A stretch of DNA of 64,000 nt from Rhodobacter sp. (GCA_027489175.1 JAIYAE010000019.1:248001-312000), one strand, 5' to 3'. Counted from the stretch's first letter, positions 41,341-51,685 are shown. The notes: a model not told the origin generated them from the letters alone. Numbers and translations are program-made.

Positions 41341-42765
41341 TTACGGCGGGGACAGATCAGCCAGCACGGCACCCGGGTTCATGATCCCGTTCGGGTCAAG
41401 AGCGGCCTTGATCGCCCACATCGCCGCCAGCTTGCCCGGATCAGCGTAGCGCTGCAGGTCGCCCACTTTCAGCCGACCCACCCCATGTTCCGCCGCAACC
41501 GACCCGCCAAGCGCATGCACCATGTCATGCACCGTGGTCTTCACCCGGTCGCGCACGGCGTCATGGTCCTGCCGCCGGCCGCCCTTGGCCGGAAAGACGT
41601 TCCAGTGCAGGTTGCCATCGCCGAGATGGCCAAAGCAATTGATCCGGAAATCGCCCAAAGGCCGCAGCGCCTGAGGTGCGGCGGCAATGAACCCCGGGAT
41701 TTCCGACAAGGGCAGGGATATGTCATGGCTTGAGATCGCGCCGATCCGGCGATTGGCCTCGGGGATCATCTCCCGCAGATGCCAAAGGCTTGCGGCCTGC
41801 GCCTCGGACGTGCCGATGACGCCATCGGTGACCAGTCCTGCGTCGTCCGCCGCGTCGTAAAGATTGGCCATCGTCACCTCAGGCTCCAGTCCTGCGGGCA
41901 GGCCCAGTTCGACCAGCACCAGCCAGTCGGGGACCGGGTCAAAGGGGGCCGCGATTTCGGGCATGGTTTCGGCCAGGAAGTCAAAACCCATCCGGTGGAT
42001 CAGCTCAAAGCTTGAGATCATCCCCCCGAGCCGCCCCTGCGCCAAACCCAGAAGATCCAGCGCCGCAGCAGGCGACGGCACCGCCAGCAGCGCCACCACT
42101 GTGGCGGCCGGGATCGGGAACAGCCGCAGGCTGGCCGCCGTGATGACCCCGAGCGTGCCTTCCGACCCTATCAGTAGGTGGCGCAGGTCGTAGCCCGCAT
42201 TGTCCTTCCGCAGCCGCGACAGACCGTTGAAGACCGTGCCATCCGGCAAGACCGCCTCCAGCCCCAGACACAGGTCGCGCGCATTGCCATAGCGCAAGAC
42301 CGCAGTCCCCCCGGCATTGGCCGCCAGATTGCCCCCGATCCGGCAAGACCCTTCCGACGCCAGCGACAAGGGGAAGAGCCGCCCGATCCGCGCCGCCTCG
42401 GCTTGCACATCGGCGAGGATCATCCCCGCCTCGACCACTAGCGCATTTTCGGACGGGAAGGCCCCCCGCAGCGCCCCCATCCGTTCAAGCGACAAAAGCA
42501 CCGGCGCGGGGCCGCCCGGCATGATCTGACCACCGACAAGCCCCGTGCCACCGCCCCAAGGCACCACCCCCACCCGCGCCGCGGTGCAGGCCCGCAGGAT
42601 CACCGCGACCTCGGCCGTCGACTGCGGCCGGGCAAGGACGCCCGCCTGCCCGTGCCAGCGCGCACGCGGTTCCTCCAGATGGCGCGCATCGGGGACGCTC
42701 AGCCGCCCTTCGGGCAGGCTGCCGCGCAACAGGGCGACGAAAGCGTCATCGCAGGGGTTCAGCAT
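41341..42765 (-). CDS. FAD-binding oxidoreductase (GlcD/D-2-hydroxyacid dehydrogenase type)
   Basis: The 474-aa flavoprotein has an N-terminal FAD-binding type 4 domain with PWGGGTGLVGGQIMPGGP near residues 75-92, and RIGGNLAANAGGTAVLRYGNARDLCLGLEAVLPDG. The C-terminal FAD-oxidase cap contains INCFGHLGDGNLHWNVFP and the final AAEHGVGRLKVGDLQRYADPG. Such enzymes oxidise D-lactate, D-2-hydroxyglutarate or glycolate and pass electrons to a cytochrome or flavoprotein. No glcE/glcF partner is adjacent, which favours a single-subunit D-2-hydroxyacid dehydrogenase. It follows the MBL-fold gene on the minus strand. Confidence 0.88.
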   Translation of the reverse strand: MLNPCDDAFVALLRGSLPEGRLSVPDARHLEEPRARWHGQAGVLARPQSTAEVAVILRACTAARVGVVPWGGGTGLVGGQIMPGGPAPVLLSLERMGALRGAFPSENALVVEAGMILADVQAEAARIGRLFPLSLASEGSCRIGGNLAANAGGTAVLRYGNARDLCLGLEAVLPDGTVFNGLSRLRKDNAGYDLRHLLIGSEGTLGVITAASLRLFPIPAATVVALLAVPSPAAALDLLGLAQGRLGGMISSFELIHRMGFDFLAETMPEIAAPFDPVPDWLVLVELGLPAGLEPEVTMANLYDAADDAGLVTDGVIGTSEAQAASLWHLREMIPEANRRIGAISSHDISLPLSEIPGFIAAAPQALRPLGDFRINCFGHLGDGNLHWNVFPAKGGRRQDHDAVRDRVKTTVHDMVHALGGSVAAEHGVGRLKVGDLQRYADPGKLAAMWAIKAALDPNGIMNPGAVLADLSPP

Positions 42766-42837
42766 CGGGGTTCAGGCATGGCACGCTCCTTCCCGCACAG
42801 TCCTAGCGGGCGGAGCGGCCCTTCGCCAGAGGCCGGA

Positions 42838-43641
42838 TCAGTCCAGATAGGCTGGCTCCAGCACCATGATCGTCGGTTCCGACGGCAGGTCGTCCAAGGA
42901 CAGCGCCAGTTGCGCGCCACCGGTTTCCACAACGGTGAACTCGCCCGACATCTCGGTCAGAAACGCCTCAAGCGAGGCTTGGCTGAACCAGTGCATCGGG
43001 ATCACCACCGAAGATCGCAACCGCCGCACCACGCCGGCCATGTCGCCCAGGCGAAGCGTATAGCCGCCGTCCACCGGCACCATCACGATGTCCAGCCGCC
43101 CGATCGCCGCATATTGTGCGTCTGACGGGATCTGGTGCAGATGACCAAGGTGGCCGATGCAAAGGCCCCCAGCCTCAAAGACAAAGATTGAGTTGCCATT
43201 GGCCCGGGCCCCTTCGCCAAAAGGGCCACGGGTGTCAGTGGTCACGTTGCGCACCAGCATGGAGCCAACGTCCAGACGATGATCGGCAGGCGTGGCCCCC
43301 TCGCCCCAGCCAAACAGGACATGGGGGATACGCGGGTCCGGACTGGCCGTCCAATGCGTGGAATGGGCGTTGTTCATCGTCACCACGTCGGGAACGATAT
43401 CCTGGGTGCCGAGGTAGCCGGTGTAATCCGTGACCGCGACCGTGCCATCCGCCGTCACGATGGCAAAGCTGGCGTGGTCGATGTAGCGGATCAAGACACT
43501 GTCCGCCTCAAGCCCGTCATTCAGCGCCACGGGCTGCACCGTGGCCTCCCCCGCCGCCAGCGCGATGCAATGCGACGGAATGCGCGCCTCTTGCGCAAGG
43601 GCGGGCGTGGCAAGCAGTGTCAGGGCAAGGATCAGGCGCAT
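42838..43641 (-). CDS. Secreted MBL-fold (UlaG/COG2220-like) metal-dependent hydrolase
   Basis: The 267-aa protein starts MRLILALTLLATPALAQEA, a signal peptide cleaved after ALA, so it is periplasmic. The rest looks like a metallo-beta-lactamase fold of the UlaG type: LIRYIDHASFAIVTADGTVAVTDYTG, a degenerate first metal motif NNAHSTHW, GLCIGHLGHLH, MVPVDGGYTL and SVVIPMHWF. The usual HxHxDH motif is therefore altered and the metal site may be unusual. I chose ATG 43641; the codon before is TTG. Its downstream neighbour is the FAD oxidase; a functional link is not evident. Confidence 0.8.
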   Translation of the reverse strand: MRLILALTLLATPALAQEARIPSHCIALAAGEATVQPVALNDGLEADSVLIRYIDHASFAIVTADGTVAVTDYTGYLGTQDIVPDVVTMNNAHSTHWTASPDPRIPHVLFGWGEGATPADHRLDVGSMLVRNVTTDTRGPFGEGARANGNSIFVFEAGGLCIGHLGHLHQIPSDAQYAAIGRLDIVMVPVDGGYTLRLGDMAGVVRRLRSSVVIPMHWFSQASLEAFLTEMSGEFTVVETGGAQLALSLDDLPSEPTIMVLEPAYLD

Positions 43642-43760
43642 CAATCACCTCCGGCTGATACGAAGGGTAACCCGGATTGCCGCTGCGTCACCCACTCTCA
43701 AGATCACGGATGCGCGAGAATCCCACGAACCGCGTCAAGCCTTACCACCTGAGGGCTTTG

Positions 43761-43866
43761 CCTTTCACATTTGCGCAAATATCCCCGCCCGAGGCCGCCG
43801 AGCGCCTTCGCGTTCTTAACGCGAAGGGGCGAGATAAATGGCTTGCGCGGCACGCGCTCAATTTGA
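43761..43866. repeat. Dispersed 3'-end repeat, long diverged form (copy 6)
   Basis: It starts with CCTTTCACATTTGCGCAAAT, like the copy at 9961, then has CTTCGCGTTC-TTAAC-GCGAAG, GGGCGAGATAAAT and GCGGCACGCGCTCAATTT in the same order. It lies between the GNAT gene stop and the MBL-fold gene start, both on the minus strand. Confidence 0.65.
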
Positions 43867-43880
43867 CACCCGTTCCGCCT

Positions 43881-44465
43881 TCAGCCGACGTCGGTCCGCC
43901 CACGCCGGTCGCCGCGCAGGTTGGCGTAAAGCACGTGGTTCCTCCAGCGCCCGTTGATCTGCAGATAGCTTTGCGCAACACCTTCATACTTGAAGCCGCA
44001 TTTCTCCAGCACCCCGCGCGAGGGCGCGTTTTCCGGCAGGCAGGCGGCTTCCATCCGGCTCAGGTCAAGCCTTGTGAAGGCGTGATGCGTCAGGGCCAGG
44101 ATCGCCTCCCGCATGTAGCCTTGGCGCGAATAGGGCTGGCCGATCCAGTAGCCCAGCGTTCCTGCCTGCGCAGGCCCCCGGCGGATGTTGTCCAGCGTCA
44201 ACGCCCCCAGAAGCTGGTTATCCTCGCGCCGGATCAGCAGCATCGGTAGTGCTGTTCCCTGCGCCTCGGCCCGCTGCGCCCAGTAGACGCGGTTGGTAAA
44301 GGACCGCCGGGTCAGGTGATCCGTGGCCCAGACCGGTTCCCATTTCGACAAAAACTCGGCCGATGCGTCGCGCAGTTCCGACCATTGCCGCCAGTCGCCG
44401 TGTTCTGGCAGGCGCAGGGTCATCCGCTCGGTCTCAACCCGGACGCGGCGTTTGAGGCCAAGCAT
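43881..44465 (-). CDS. GNAT-family N-acetyltransferase (RimJ-like)
   Basis: The 194-aa enzyme has the RimJ/RimL layout: RVETERMTLRLPEHGDWRQWSELRDAS, then LLGALTLDNIRRGPAQAGTLGYWIGQPYSRQGYMREAI with the acetyl-CoA-binding Q/RxxGxM-type loop, and EAACLPENAPSRGVLEKCGFKYEG. RimJ acetylates the N-terminal Ala of ribosomal protein S5. Another protein or small-molecule target is possible. Its start overlaps the M16 gene stop by one base, so it ends the thrC-M16-GNAT operon. Confidence 0.88.
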   Translation of the reverse strand: MLGLKRRVRVETERMTLRLPEHGDWRQWSELRDASAEFLSKWEPVWATDHLTRRSFTNRVYWAQRAEAQGTALPMLLIRREDNQLLGALTLDNIRRGPAQAGTLGYWIGQPYSRQGYMREAILALTHHAFTRLDLSRMEAACLPENAPSRGVLEKCGFKYEGVAQSYLQINGRWRNHVLYANLRGDRRGRTDVG

Positions 44466-45724
44466 CAGTGGCCCAGACCGCGACGGATCTCCTCGATCCC
44501 GGGGGCGGTGCTGACCGGTCCGTAGATCGCCAGCGCCGATTTCGCCGTGGTCAGGCCTGCGGCATAGGCGCGGACCATGCCGGTGTCGACCGCGTCGATC
44601 TTGGCCACGGCTTCACTGACTGCCGGAATGCGACCCCAGATCGACATCAGCCGCGCATTGCGCTCGGCGCGGGAGGACGGGCTTTCCAGCCCCATCAACA
44701 GGCCCGCCCGCAGTTGCGCCCGGGCACGGGCCACCTCAGCCTCGGTCATGTCGTCGGCAGCGCGTTTGAGTTCATCAATCGTCAACTGGGTCAGATCGCC
44801 GATCTCTTCGGCCGAGGTGCCAGCGTAGATCGTGATATGCCCGGTATCTTCATAGGCGCTGGACTGGGCGTAGATCGAATAGCACAGGCCCCGGTCTTCG
44901 CGGATCTTCTGGAAGAGGCGGCTCGACATGCCGCCGCCCATCGCCGTCGCATAAACCTGGGCCGCATAGACCGCATCGTCGCGGTAACCCGGGCCCTCGA
45001 ACGACAGGGCAAAGTGGACCTGCTCCAGGTCTTTCACTTCCCGCCGCTCACCACCCTCAAACTGCGCGGGCTGCACTGTGGGCGCGCCAACCGGCTTCAG
45101 ACCACCAAAAATGCGCTCCGCAGCAGCGACGATGGCGGCATGGTCCACGCCCCCGGCGGCCGACAGGATCATCTGGTCGGGGCTGTAGTGATGGCCGACA
45201 AAGCCCTCAAAATCCGCCTTCTTGAACGAGGCGACGCGTTCTTCCGGCCCGAGGATGGTGCGGCCGAAGGGCTGGTTGGGATAACTCACCTCATGCAGCC
45301 AGTCGAAGATGATGTCGTCAGGCGTGTCCAGCGCCTGGCCGATTTCCTGCAGGATCACATGACGTTCGGTTTCGATATCGGCCTTGCGAAACAGGGGGTT
45401 GAGGACGATATCGGCAATCACGTCCAGCGCCATGACCACATCCTGGGACAGGACACGGGCGTAATAGGCCGTCATCTCTCGGCTGGTGTAGGCGTTGATG
45501 TAGCCGCCGACATCCTCAATTTCCTCGGCGATGCGCAAGGCAGACCGCCGCCGGGTGCCCTTGAACGCCATATGTTCCAGAAAATGGGCGATGCCATTCT
45601 GGGCAGGCGTTTCGTGCCGCCCGCCCGCTTCGACCCAGAGGCCGATGCTGGCCGATTGCAGGCCGGGCATCGCCTCGGTGACGATGCGAAAACCGTTGGG
45701 AAGGGTGTGAAGCTGTTCGGTCAA
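44465..45724 (-). CDS. M16-family zinc peptidase (mitochondrial processing peptidase-like)
   Basis: The 419-aa protein has the inverted zinc motif HFLEH (His47, Glu50, His51) in GIAHFLEHMAFKGTRRRSA, with the distal Glu in ETERHVILQEIGQ. The N-terminal PNGFRIVTEAMPGLQSASIGLWVEAGGRHE is typical of bacterial MPP-beta homologues. The C-terminal half is the paired non-catalytic domain. Its ATG overlaps the thrC stop (ATGA). The thrC-M16 gene pair is common in alphaproteobacteria and no functional link is known to me. Confidence 0.93.
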   Translation of the reverse strand: MTEQLHTLPNGFRIVTEAMPGLQSASIGLWVEAGGRHETPAQNGIAHFLEHMAFKGTRRRSALRIAEEIEDVGGYINAYTSREMTAYYARVLSQDVVMALDVIADIVLNPLFRKADIETERHVILQEIGQALDTPDDIIFDWLHEVSYPNQPFGRTILGPEERVASFKKADFEGFVGHHYSPDQMILSAAGGVDHAAIVAAAERIFGGLKPVGAPTVQPAQFEGGERREVKDLEQVHFALSFEGPGYRDDAVYAAQVYATAMGGGMSSRLFQKIREDRGLCYSIYAQSSAYEDTGHITIYAGTSAEEIGDLTQLTIDELKRAADDMTEAEVARARAQLRAGLLMGLESPSSRAERNARLMSIWGRIPAVSEAVAKIDAVDTGMVRAYAAGLTTAKSALAIYGPVSTAPGIEEIRRGLGH

Positions 45725-47106
45725 CGCGCAATCCTTTCACGCACCAGCGCCTGCAGCGCGGCAAGGTCATTCGGCGCGCGGGTCATCCGTTCGGGCCTGT
45801 CGAAAAGGTCAGCCATATGCGGCGGCAAAGCAGGGCGGATGCCGGTCGCGCGTTCCACCGCATCGGGGAACTTCGCGGGGTGGGCGGTCGCAAGCGTGAT
45901 CATCGGGGTCGCCCCCAGATGATCTTCGGCCACCTTCACGCCGACGGCGGAGTGGGGGCAAAGAAGCTCACCCGTTTCCGCAAGCGTACGAGTAATGGTG
46001 GCCAGCGTCTCCTCTTCGCTGCAGCGGCCCGAGGCGAAGGTGGCTCGCAACGTCTCAAGCGCCCCCTGGCTGATGTGGAAACCACCGGTCTTCATCTCGG
46101 CCATCAGTTGCGCCACAGCGCTGCCATCGCGTCCATAGGCATCAAAGAGCGCGCGTTCGAAGTTCGAGGACACCTGAATGTCCATCGACGGGCTGATCGA
46201 GGGGCGCACCCCGTTCGTCCGGTAATCCCCGGCCCGAAGCGCACGGTCGAGGATGTCATTCTGGTTGGTCGCGATCACCAGCTTTTCAATCGGCAGCCCC
46301 ATGCGCCGGGCGATGTAGCCGGCGAAGATGTCACCGAAATTCCCCGTGGGCACGGTGAAGCTGACCGCGCGGTGCGGCGCGCCAAGGGCAGTGGCGGCGT
46401 AGAAGTAATAGACCACCTGCGCCAGAACCCGCGCCCAGTTGATGCTGTTCACCCCGGCCAGCCGCACCCCATCACGGAAGGCGAAGTCGTTGAACATGTC
46501 CTTCACCCGGGCCTGGGCATCGTCAAAGTCGCCGTCAATCGCAACGGCGTGGCAGTTGCCCTCAACCGGCGTGGTCATCTGGCGGCGCTGCACGTCCGAC
46601 ACCCGGCCATGCGGGAACAGGATCACCACATCGACGTTCGCCAGACCCCGGAACGCCTCCATCGCCGCAGACCCGGTGTCGCCGGACGTGGCACCGACGA
46701 TCGTGACCCGCTCACCCGACTTTGTCAGCGCGGCCTGCATCATCTGGCCGATCAGCTGCATGGCGAAGTCCTTGAAGGCCAGGGTCGGCCCGTGGAACAG
46801 CTCCAACAAGAAATGGTTCGCGGCCAGTTGCACCATCGGCGCGCGGGCGGCGTGGTGAAAACCCTTGTAGGCCGCGTCAATCAACCCGCGGAATTCGTCA
46901 TCGCCGAAGAAGCTGCCCAGATAGGGGCGCATCACGCGGAACGCGACTTCCTCATAAGGCTGGCCCGCCAGCGCCGCGATGTCGGCCTGGGTCAGCACCG
47001 GCACGGTTTCGGGGACATAAAGCCCGCCGTCCCGGGCCAGGCCGGTCATCATCGCCTCGCCAAAGCCAAGAACGGGGGCGCTGCCGCGGGTCGAGACGTA
47101 GTGCAT
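45721..47106 (-). CDS. thrC: Threonine synthase
   Basis: ThrC converts O-phosphohomoserine to threonine with PLP. MHYVSTRGSAPVLGFGEAMMTGLARDGGLYVPETVP is the characteristic N-terminus. The PLP Lys lies in HGPTLAFKDFAMQLIG near residue 110, and VGATSGDTGSAAMEAFRG binds the cofactor phosphate. Two ATGs are adjacent (47109 and 47106); the second has the better spacing from GAAGG. At 461 aa the length is standard for the bacterial long form. It follows the SURF1 gene by 25 bp. Confidence 0.96.
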   Translation of the reverse strand: MHYVSTRGSAPVLGFGEAMMTGLARDGGLYVPETVPVLTQADIAALAGQPYEEVAFRVMRPYLGSFFGDDEFRGLIDAAYKGFHHAARAPMVQLAANHFLLELFHGPTLAFKDFAMQLIGQMMQAALTKSGERVTIVGATSGDTGSAAMEAFRGLANVDVVILFPHGRVSDVQRRQMTTPVEGNCHAVAIDGDFDDAQARVKDMFNDFAFRDGVRLAGVNSINWARVLAQVVYYFYAATALGAPHRAVSFTVPTGNFGDIFAGYIARRMGLPIEKLVIATNQNDILDRALRAGDYRTNGVRPSISPSMDIQVSSNFERALFDAYGRDGSAVAQLMAEMKTGGFHISQGALETLRATFASGRCSEEETLATITRTLAETGELLCPHSAVGVKVAEDHLGATPMITLATAHPAKFPDAVERATGIRPALPPHMADLFDRPERMTRAPNDLAALQALVRERIAR

Positions 47107-47131
47107 CATGCTGCCTTCAAGGGTCTTGCCG

Positions 47132-47803
47132 TCAAACTGTCCGGAACCTGATACGCCAGAGAAGAAAGACTGTCATCCCCAGCCAGACCGCCGCCAGCGA
47201 AAACCACGTCACGGCATATTGCCAGTGGTTGTTGCGAAACCCGGCCACGGTGACGGGCTGCGGGGTGATCCCATCGCCTGTGTCACTGCGGGCGATCACC
47301 AGCACGGGTTCAGTGTCGAGAAGCGCAGAAATCCCGGGCAGGTCGCGGCCATACCAGATGGCGCGGGTGGCGTCATAGGGCGGGGTCGATCCGGTAATGT
47401 CATCAGGCCAGGCCAGGTTGCCGGTTACCGTCACCTCACGCCCAGGGCGCGGGGTGGTCTTTTCCGTTTCCGGCACGAAACCCCGGTCGATCAGGATGCG
47501 GCGGCCGTCGTCGGTCAGGTACGCGGCAATCACCAGGAACCCCGGCCCCGCCTCACGCGATGAGGTAAGGACATGCGCCTCCTCGCCCGTAAAGGCGCCG
47601 TTCACGACAACCGCACGGTAGCGGTCGGCCACCGGATCAAGGCTGGACCCAAGCGCCACCGGACCCGCTGCGATCATCGCCTCGGCCCCGGCGATGATGC
47701 CCTCTTTCCACTCCAGCCGCTGCATCTGCCAGATGCCAAGGCCGATCAGAACCCCCGCCCCCGACAGCCCCAGCACCAAAGCAAAGATCGTGTTGCGCAG
47801 CAT
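47132..47803 (-). CDS. SURF1-family cytochrome c oxidase assembly protein
   Basis: SURF1 (Shy1) aids haem a insertion into oxidase subunit I. The 223-aa protein has an N-terminal membrane helix (MLRNTIFALVLGLSGAGVLIGLGIWQMQRLEWK), a periplasmic domain with RVLIDRGFVPxx-type (RRILIDRGFVPETEK), and a C-terminal helix (NNHWQYAVTWFSLAAVWLGMTVFLLWR). The HWQYAxTWFxLA motif is diagnostic. ATG 47803 has GGGGGA upstream. It follows ctaE in the oxidase operon. Confidence 0.93.
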   Translation of the reverse strand: MLRNTIFALVLGLSGAGVLIGLGIWQMQRLEWKEGIIAGAEAMIAAGPVALGSSLDPVADRYRAVVVNGAFTGEEAHVLTSSREAGPGFLVIAAYLTDDGRRILIDRGFVPETEKTTPRPGREVTVTGNLAWPDDITGSTPPYDATRAIWYGRDLPGISALLDTEPVLVIARSDTGDGITPQPVTVAGFRNNHWQYAVTWFSLAAVWLGMTVFLLWRIRFRTV

Positions 47804-47872
47804 CATTCCCCCGAAATGCACAGCGCAGGCCCGAAGGCCCGCGCTGCAGGTCGTCCAGACCGGATTGTCGCG

Positions 47873-48721
47873 TCAGCCCTGGCCCCAGACATAGACGGCG
47901 GCGAAGAGGAACAGCCAGACCACGTCAACGAAGTGCCAGTACCAGGCGGCCGCTTCAAAGCCCACGTGCTTTTCGGGGGTGAAGTGCCCCTTCAGCGCGC
48001 GGATCAGGCAGACGGTCAGGAAGATCGTCCCGATGATGACGTGGAACCCGTGGAACCCCGTCGCCATGAAGAAGGTCGCGCCATAGATGTTGCCGGAGAA
48101 GCCGAAGGCCGCGTGGCTGTATTCATAGGCCTGCATGCCGGTGAAGACCACGCCCAGACCGATGGCCAGGATCAGACCATTCACCAGGTCCTTGCGGTTG
48201 TTTTCATGCACCAACGCATGGTGCGCCCAGGTGGCCGCGCAGCCGGACAAGAGCAGGATCAGCGTGTTGATCAGCGGCAGGTGCCAGGGGTCAAAGGTCT
48301 CAATCCCCGCCGGGGGCCAGACCCCGTCAACCGCCGGGCTGTTCGGCCCCATCGGGTACATGCGGTGCTTGAAGAAGGTCCAGAACCATGCCGCGAAGAA
48401 CATGACTTCGGACATGATGAAAAGGATGAAGCCGTACTTCAGCCCCAGCCGGACGACCGGCGTGTGATCGCCGACATGGCTTTCCTGCACCACCTCGGCC
48501 CACCAGGCATACATGACGTAAAGCACTGCAGTGAGGCCGACCAGCGCCAGCCAGTAGGCGCGGATGTGGTCAAGGACGCCGTAAGCCGTGTCCGGCGTCG
48601 GGTCTGAGGCATGCATCCCAAGGACGGCCCCGAACAGCATGATCAGCGCCGCAAGCGCGCCGGCCAGCGGCCAGATCGACGGTGGCAAAACGTGATAGTC
48701 GTGGTTCTTTGCGTTGGCCAT
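47873..48721 (-). CDS. ctaE: Cytochrome c oxidase subunit III
   Basis: The 282-aa subunit begins [21 protein letters not shown] and has seven hydrophobic helices. Family motifs are [60 protein letters not shown], and the C-terminal [20 protein letters not shown] with [26 protein letters not shown]. It belongs to the aa3-type terminal oxidase. It lies between ctaG and SURF1 in an oxidase operon that lacks ctaD (subunit I). Confidence 0.97.
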   Translation of the reverse strand: MANAKNHDYHVLPPSIWPLAGALAALIMLFGAVLGMHASDPTPDTAYGVLDHIRAYWLALVGLTAVLYVMYAWWAEVVQESHVGDHTPVVRLGLKYGFILFIMSEVMFFAAWFWTFFKHRMYPMGPNSPAVDGVWPPAGIETFDPWHLPLINTLILLLSGCAATWAHHALVHENNRKDLVNGLILAIGLGVVFTGMQAYEYSHAAFGFSGNIYGATFFMATGFHGFHVIIGTIFLTVCLIRALKGHFTPEKHVGFEAAAWYWHFVDVVWLFLFAAVYVWGQG

Positions 48722-48749
48722 GGCCGACGGTTCCCTCGTGTTTATTCGG

Positions 48750-49346
48750 TCAGTTCACCGCGCCTGCGTTGGGCGCGACGGGAGTTGGAAGGGCCGCCTG
48801 CTCTTCCGGCAGGGGCGTCTCGTGGAAAGTGTAGCTTAGGATGATCTCTTTCACAAACTGACCCTCAACGTCGGTCACCATCGCGGGGTCGACGAAAAAG
48901 CTGACCGGCATCTGCACGGTTTCACCGGGCTGCAGGACCTGTTCGGTAAAGCAGAAGCATTCGATCTTGGTGAAAAATCCACCGGCCGCGTAGGGGTAGA
49001 CGTTGAAGCTGGCCGTGCCGGCAACCACACGGTTGGTCGGATTGTGCGCCTCATAGAACGCCAGCCCGGTTTCGCCGATGCGGACATCCATCGAATGCAC
49101 GACGGGCTTGAAGGTCCAGGGCATCCCCTGCTCCAGCGAGGCGTCAAAGCGCACCTTCACCGTCCGGTCAAGGATTGTATCCGCCCCGGTTTCGGCGACT
49201 GCGGTGGTGCCGCCAAAGCCGGTCACCCGGCAGAACCAGTCATAGAACGGCGGGATGATGACGATTGTGGTGAAGGTCAGCGTCACGACCATGGCCACCA
49301 GCTGCGCCAAGGTGCGGTTCTTGCCTTGCAGACGGGGGAACATCAT
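48750..49346 (-). CDS. ctaG: Cytochrome c oxidase assembly protein CtaG/Cox11
   Basis: Cox11 delivers copper to the CuB site of subunit I. The 198-aa protein has one N-terminal membrane helix ([33 protein letters not shown]). The periplasmic copper-binding motif is [16 protein letters not shown] (CFCF), with [25 protein letters not shown] near the end. ATG 49346 overlaps the stop of the upstream 63-aa gene (ATGA) and has AGGAGG 7 nt upstream. Confidence 0.96.
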   Translation of the reverse strand: MMFPRLQGKNRTLAQLVAMVVTLTFTTIVIIPPFYDWFCRVTGFGGTTAVAETGADTILDRTVKVRFDASLEQGMPWTFKPVVHSMDVRIGETGLAFYEAHNPTNRVVAGTASFNVYPYAAGGFFTKIECFCFTEQVLQPGETVQMPVSFFVDPAMVTDVEGQFVKEIILSYTFHETPLPEEQAALPTPVAPNAGAVN

Positions 49347-49534
49347 CCGGCGTCCTCCTGCGGCACGGCTTCGGGCTGAATGACATGGTCATAGCCCTGC
49401 AGCGGATCGCCGCGCTGCACCTTGACCACGGTCAGCGCAAAGACCAGCACTACGAAAGCCGCCAGCGTCAGGCCAAGGCCAAGATTGCGCGAGAACCGGC
49501 GCTTGTGCAGCTCATGGGTCGGGGGGAAAGCCAT
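49343..49534 (-). CDS. Small single-TM protein of the oxidase operon (CoxF-like)
   Basis: The 63-aa protein [22 protein letters not shown] has one membrane helix (about residues 17-38, [21 protein letters not shown]) and a short periplasmic tail ([23 protein letters not shown]). Small proteins of this type (CoxF) sit between ctaB and ctaG in alphaproteobacterial oxidase operons. The start overlaps the ctaB stop (TGATG) and the stop overlaps the ctaG start. A role in oxidase assembly is inferred from position. Confidence 0.8.
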   Translation of the reverse strand: MAFPPTHELHKRRFSRNLGLGLTLAAFVVLVFALTVVKVQRGDPLQGYDHVIQPEAVPQEDAG

Positions 49535-50475
49535 CACCAGCCCCCCATGCCAAAGGACCGCAGCGCCGCCTCAACCAGATAGGCAGCGAAGTGCAGGAAG
49601 AGATACAGGAGGGAAAAGCGGAAGAAGGCCTTTTCGACGGCGTACTTGTCGGCCTCGGCCACCGCCTCGTCCCGGCTCCAGATGCGGTAGGCACCCAGCA
49701 GGAACCAGGCGTTCAGCGCCACCGTGATCGCCAGCGTGAACGGCCCGCCAAGCGAGGTCAGCGCCGCCCCCACCGCGACCGGCACCAGCAGAACCGTGTA
49801 GACCAGCACATGCAGACGGGTCGACTTGCGGCCATGCGTGACTGTCAGCATCGGGACGCCAGCGGTGTGGTAGTCGCCCTTCATAAAAAGCGCGAGCGCC
49901 CAGAAATGCGGCGGGGTCCACATGAAGATCAGCGCGAACATCAGCGCCGCCTCGACCGAGATCGACCCCGTCGCGCAGACCCAGCCAATCATCGGCGGGA
50001 AGGCCCCGGCAGCACCGCCGATGACGATGTTCTGCGGCGTCAGGCGCTTCAGCCACATCGAATAGACCACGGCGTAAAAGAAGATGGTGAAGGCCAGAAG
50101 CCCCGCCGCCACCAGATTGGTCGCCAGCCCCAGCATCACGATGCTGATGCCCGACAGCGCCATACCGATCCCCAGCGCCTCACCCGCCTGGACCCGGCCC
50201 GAAGGCACCGGGCGGCGGGCGGTGCGCGCCATGACCGCGTCAATATCGGCGTCCCACCACATGTTCAGGGCACCCGAGGCCCCTGCCCCAAGCGCGATGA
50301 ACAGGATCGCGGCAAACGCCTCAACCGGGTGCAGGCTGACGGGGGCAACCAGAAGCCCGACCAGCGCGGTAAAGACCACCAGCGACATCACGCGCGGCTT
50401 CAGAAGCTGCACATAGTCGCCAAAGCCCGCCTCATGCGGGGCGGTCGTGGCCTGATATGCTCCGATGTCGCTCAT
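49534..50475 (-). CDS. ctaB: Protoheme IX farnesyltransferase (haem O synthase)
   Basis: CtaB/CyoE adds a farnesyl group to haem B, making haem O, the precursor of haem A in aa3 oxidases. The 313-aa membrane protein has UbiA-type Asp motifs: [23 protein letters not shown] (NxxxDxxxD) and [28 protein letters not shown]. About nine hydrophobic helices fill the rest. It lies 81 bp downstream of ctaC and is coupled to the CoxF-like gene. Confidence 0.96.
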   Translation of the reverse strand: MSDIGAYQATTAPHEAGFGDYVQLLKPRVMSLVVFTALVGLLVAPVSLHPVEAFAAILFIALGAGASGALNMWWDADIDAVMARTARRPVPSGRVQAGEALGIGMALSGISIVMLGLATNLVAAGLLAFTIFFYAVVYSMWLKRLTPQNIVIGGAAGAFPPMIGWVCATGSISVEAALMFALIFMWTPPHFWALALFMKGDYHTAGVPMLTVTHGRKSTRLHVLVYTVLLVPVAVGAALTSLGGPFTLAITVALNAWFLLGAYRIWSRDEAVAEADKYAVEKAFFRFSLLYLFLHFAAYLVEAALRSFGMGGW

Positions 50476-50556
50476 CCTGATCCTGCTTACCTTACCCTAC
50501 CGTGCGGCAGGGCCTGCCGTTGCTGGCCCCACCACCTTTGTCGCCCTGCCGACGGA

Positions 50557-51486
50557 TCAGTCGGCCAGCGCCACGTCGACCGGTTCGGCAGCACCCGAAT
50601 GCGACAATTGCACATCACCGGTCTTGGCCTTGGCAAGCCATTCGGCATAGGCGGCTTCCGACACGACCTTCACGGTGATCGGCATGTATGCATGCATCTG
50701 TCCGCAAAGCTCTGAACACTGGCCGAAGTAGATGCCTTCCTGCTCCGGCTGGAACCACAGCGCTGCGATCCGTCCGGGCACCGCGTCCTGCATCACGCCA
50801 AAGGCCGGGATCTTCCACGAATGGATCACGTCGGCTGCCGTCACCTGAATGACGATCTTCTTGCCAACCGGCACCACAACGGCGGTATCGGTTGCCAGCA
50901 GGAACTGTTCCTTGGTGTAGCCGGCGGCTTTCAGCTGCTCTTCCACTTCAGGCGTCAGCATGTTGCTGCCACCCAGCGAGGGCGACCCGATCATGTAGCT
51001 TTCAAAGGCCAGAACCTCGCCGTCGGCATTAACCTCATCGACGTATTCATAGCCCCAATACCACTGATAGCCGGTGGCCTTGATGGTGACATCGCCAACC
51101 GGAATCTCCTGATCCTTGAAGAGGACCGGCAAAGAGAACGCGCCGATGAACACCAGGATCACGATCGGGATCACCGTCCACGCCACTTCAAGCGGCGAGT
51201 TGTGGGTGAACCGCGCTGGCGTCGGGTTCGACTTGGAGTTGTAGCGGACGATCACGTAGATCAAAAGCGCAGTGACGAAGATCACGATGGCGGTGATGAT
51301 ATAAAGGATCATCGCATCCAGCCATTGCAGGTCCCGCGCGCCCGGCGTGCCGGCGGGCTGGAACCCCATCTTGCCATCGACCGGCTGGCCAATGATCTCA
51401 AGGGCTTGCTGGGCCAGGGCGGTGCCTGCCACAAATGTTGCAGTCGAAACCGCTGCAATACCGGTCATCGCAGTCGAAGCGCGCAT
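50557..51486 (-). CDS. ctaC: Cytochrome c oxidase subunit II
   Basis: Subunit II accepts electrons from cytochrome c through the CuA centre. The 309-aa protein has a signal peptide ending near TALAQQ, two membrane helices (residues 55-80 and 98-122), and a periplasmic cupredoxin domain. The CuA ligands are in [19 protein letters not shown] and [21 protein letters not shown] (CSELC, His and Met). Trp-rich [10 protein letters not shown] is the electron-entry region. It is first in the oxidase operon; subunit I must be encoded elsewhere. Confidence 0.97.
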   Translation of the reverse strand: MRASTAMTGIAAVSTATFVAGTALAQQALEIIGQPVDGKMGFQPAGTPGARDLQWLDAMILYIITAIVIFVTALLIYVIVRYNSKSNPTPARFTHNSPLEVAWTVIPIVILVFIGAFSLPVLFKDQEIPVGDVTIKATGYQWYWGYEYVDEVNADGEVLAFESYMIGSPSLGGSNMLTPEVEEQLKAAGYTKEQFLLATDTAVVVPVGKKIVIQVTAADVIHSWKIPAFGVMQDAVPGRIAALWFQPEQEGIYFGQCSELCGQMHAYMPITVKVVSEAAYAEWLAKAKTGDVQLSHSGAAEPVDVALAD

Positions 51487-51685
51487 GTCTTTTTCCCGTT
51501 CGTGAGACGGCCTGTCGCCGCCTTTTTCAGGCCTGCCGCGAAGGACAGAATCCCGTTGTATCCTGACGCCTTAAAACCATAATGCGCCAAGCGGAACAAG
51601 CGAAACCGTTGCGACATAGCAGCGCCCCGGCGCGCCCGTCCTCCAACGGACTGAACGGGCAAGGCGGGCTGAAAAGGGGCGCTTC